Shown: in pieces, positions 35,840 through 37,314 of the stretch
Layout: the number at the start of each line of letters is the position of its first letter
How positions within the stretch are numbered: position 1 is the stretch's first letter
NCBI GenBank assembly: GCA_030656145.1
Contig: JAUSOF010000013.1
Coordinates: 1-37,314, forward strand
Direction of reading: 5' to 3'
Length of the DNA stretch: 37,314 nucleotides
DNA from: Pseudomonas sp.
GTDB lineage: Bacteria > Pseudomonadota > Gammaproteobacteria > Pseudomonadales > Pseudomonadaceae
The notes under the pieces: model-generated
What the model was told of the DNA's origin: nothing
What the model saw: only the letters and a program-made list of their open reading frames with translations
Databases searched by the model: none
Program-made: the position numbers and the translations under genes

Positions 35840-37314
35840 ATGATTTCCGTGCCCGAAACCCTTCCCGATGACCCTATTTTGCTGAAGCAGTTGCTGCTGA
35901 CGGCGAACGTACAGATGTCGGAAAAGGATGGGCAGATCGAGCGCCTGCGTGAGCAGAACGCACTGCTGATCCAGCGCCTGTTCGGCCGTAAATCCGAGCA
36001 GACCGCCGATCCCGACTCGCCGCAGCTGGAGATCTTCAACGAGGCCGAAAGCCTGGCCGAAGCGGAACCCGAAGCTCCGGCCGCTGAGGTCGAAGAAGAA
36101 GTCGTTGCGCCGGTCAAACGTCGTGGCAAGCGCAAGCCGTTGCCGGCCGAACTGCCCCGCGTCGAAGTCATCCATGAACTGCACGAGCACGAGCTGACCT
36201 GCGCCTGCGGTTGCCGCAAGCAAGTGATCGGTGAGGAAACCAGCGAACAGCTGGAAATCATCCCGATGCAGATCCGGGTGATCAAACACATCCGCAAGAC
36301 CTACGCCTGCAAAGGGTGTGAAACCGCCCCGGTGACCGCCGACAAGCCGGCGCAATTGATCGAGAAGAGCATGGCCAGCCCCAGTGTATTGGCGATGTTG
36401 CTGAGCACCAAGTATGTCGACGGCACGCCGCTGTACCGCTTCGAGAAAGTCCTCCATCGTCATGGCATCGACATCCCGCGGCAGACCTTGGCGCGCTGGG
36501 TGATCCAGTGCGGTGAGCACCTGCAACCCTTGCTCAACCTGATGCGCGACACGCTGCTGGGCTATCCGGTGCTGCACTGCGACGAAACCCGGGTGCAGGT
36601 GCTCAAAGAGCCGGGGCGCGACCCCAGCAGCCAATCGTGGATGTGGGTGCAAACCGGCGGCCCGCCAGACAGGCCGGTGGTCCTCTTCGACTACACAACC
36701 AGCCGCGCGCAGGAAATACCCTTGCGCCTGCTCGCCGGCTATCGCGGTTATTTGATGACCGACGACTATGCCGGCTACAACGCCGTGGCCGCCCAGTCGG
36801 GCGTTGAGCGACTGGCCTGCTTGGCGCATGCGCGGCGTAAATTTATCGAAGCACAGAAGGTGCAGCCCAAGGGCAAAACCGGACGGGCCGACGTCGCGCT
36901 GAGCCTGATCAACAAGCTGTACGGCATCGAGCGCGACTTCAAGGAAGCCAGCGCCGAGCAGCGCCATCAGGGCCGTCAACAGCACAGCTTGCCGATCCTC
37001 GCTCAACTCAAGGCCTGGCTGGAGAAAACCCAGCCCCAGGTCACCGCGCAAAACGCGCTGGGTAAAGCGGTGAACTACCTGGCCAGCAACTGGAGCCGGC
37101 TTGAACGCTACGTCGAAGGTGGCCACCTGCCGATCGATAACAACCGTGCCGAAAACGCCATCCGTCCCTTCGTCATCGGCCGTAAAAACTGGGTGTTCAG
37201 CGACACGCCCAAGGGCGCGACCGCCAGCGCACAAATCTACAGCCTGGTGGAAACCGCCAAGGCCAACGGCCAGGAGCCTTACGCTTACCTGCGCCACATC
37301 CTCGAACGCCTGCC
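35840..37314 (+). CDS. tnpC: IS66-family transposase TnpC (3' end outside the window)
   Basis: DDE transposase, open from ATG at 35840 to the window end (491 codons), so only a short C-terminal part is missing. A leucine-zipper-like helix near 20-50 ([20 protein letters not shown]) is followed by a cysteine cluster (C121, C123, C125; C157, C160) of the IS66 zinc-finger type. The catalytic residues appear as D248 (HCDETRV), D308/D309 (DDYAGYNAV) and E438 ([10 protein letters not shown]). A TGGTATAAT just before the start is a good extended -10 but lies so close that a transcript would be almost leaderless. Confidence 0.95.
   Translation, partial: MISVPETLPDDPILLKQLLLTANVQMSEKDGQIERLREQNALLIQRLFGRKSEQTADPDSPQLEIFNEAESLAEAEPEAPAAEVEEEVVAPVKRRGKRKPLPAELPRVEVIHELHEHELTCACGCRKQVIGEETSEQLEIIPMQIRVIKHIRKTYACKGCETAPVTADKPAQLIEKSMASPSVLAMLLSTKYVDGTPLYRFEKVLHRHGIDIPRQTLARWVIQCGEHLQPLLNLMRDTLLGYPVLHCDETRVQVLKEPGRDPSSQSWMWVQTGGPPDRPVVLFDYTTSRAQEIPLRLLAGYRGYLMTDDYAGYNAVAAQSGVERLACLAHARRKFIEAQKVQPKGKTGRADVALSLINKLYGIERDFKEASAEQRHQGRQQHSLPILAQLKAWLEKTQPQVTAQNALGKAVNYLASNWSRLERYVEGGHLPIDNNRAENAIRPFVIGRKNWVFSDTPKGATASAQIYSLVETAKANGQEPYAYLRHILERL

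Larger units (their letters stand above)
35380..37314 (+). mobile_element. IS66-family insertion sequence, left part
   Basis: The left end is placed at GTAAGTGCTCC (35380 on), the GTAA-type terminus seen in IS66 elements and the point where the receptor's coding sense breaks off. The element carries tnpB and tnpC in order; there is no room for tnpA before tnpB (only 82 bases). The right end is outside the window, so the expected 8-base target duplication (GTACTGAT before the left end would be one copy) cannot be confirmed. Confidence 0.88.

Noticed and set aside
35258..37297. 679-codon open frame on the minus strand across the IS66 genes
   Set aside because: It is antisense to tnpB and tnpC, which carry clear family motifs. 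Long antisense frames are common in GC-rich genes.

Overview
The window is about 37 kb of GC-rich chromosome from a Pseudomonas-like gammaproteobacterium. Every recognisable product has its closest remembered relatives in Pseudomonas. The gene order type II secretion genes - metZ - purF - cvpA - dedD - folC - accD - trpF - truA - fimV - usg - asd - leuB - leuD - leuC - lysR matches, as I recall it, the xcp-to-leu stretch of the P. aeruginosa chromosome. The species cannot be fixed from this sequence alone. Apart from one insertion sequence the region reads as core genome; I see no prophage, CRISPR array, defence island or unfamiliar gene cluster.

Layout. (1) 1-186: a tRNA-Asp (cut by the window edge) and a tRNA-Val on the minus strand, behind a good sigma-70 promoter. 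(2) 285-10615: a complete type II secretion (Xcp/Gsp) locus, gspE-F-G-H-I-J-K-L-M on the minus strand and gspC-D on the plus strand, diverging from a 313-bp control region. The inner-membrane platform, ATPase, pseudopilins and secretin are all here; the prepilin peptidase is not. (3) 10628-10657: a strong bidirectional terminator separating gspD from the convergent metZ. (4) 10681-21518, minus strand: metZ (methionine), purF and cvpA (purine/colicin V-type), dedD (SPOR), folC (folate), accD (fatty acid), trpF (tryptophan), truA (tRNA pseudouridine) and fimV (polar hub for pili and secretion). (5) 21674-27258, minus strand: an Asd-like pseudoenzyme, asd, leuB, leuD and leuC, with a divergent LysR regulator at 27437. 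(6) 28436-31840: a large five-PAS GGDEF-EAL protein. (7) 32026-34092: dusC, a small exported protein, a hotdog thioesterase and a 28-codon ORF coupled to it. (8) 34343-37314: a 7TMR-DISM receptor gene cut by an IS66-family element whose transposase runs off the window.

How the genes fit together. The Gsp genes build one secretion machine, and FimV can be tied to it and to type IV pili as a polar organiser. The asd/leu block and metZ serve amino-acid synthesis from aspartate and pyruvate; the LysR gene is placed to sense the leucine branch. The rest is housekeeping joined by short gaps or 4-bp overlaps. The most interesting signals are non-coding: a run of mutually exclusive hairpins in the metZ leader, an intrinsic-terminator-like hairpin just before dusC, paired inverted repeats in the gspE/gspC control region, and a hairpin covering the tnpB ribosome binding site.
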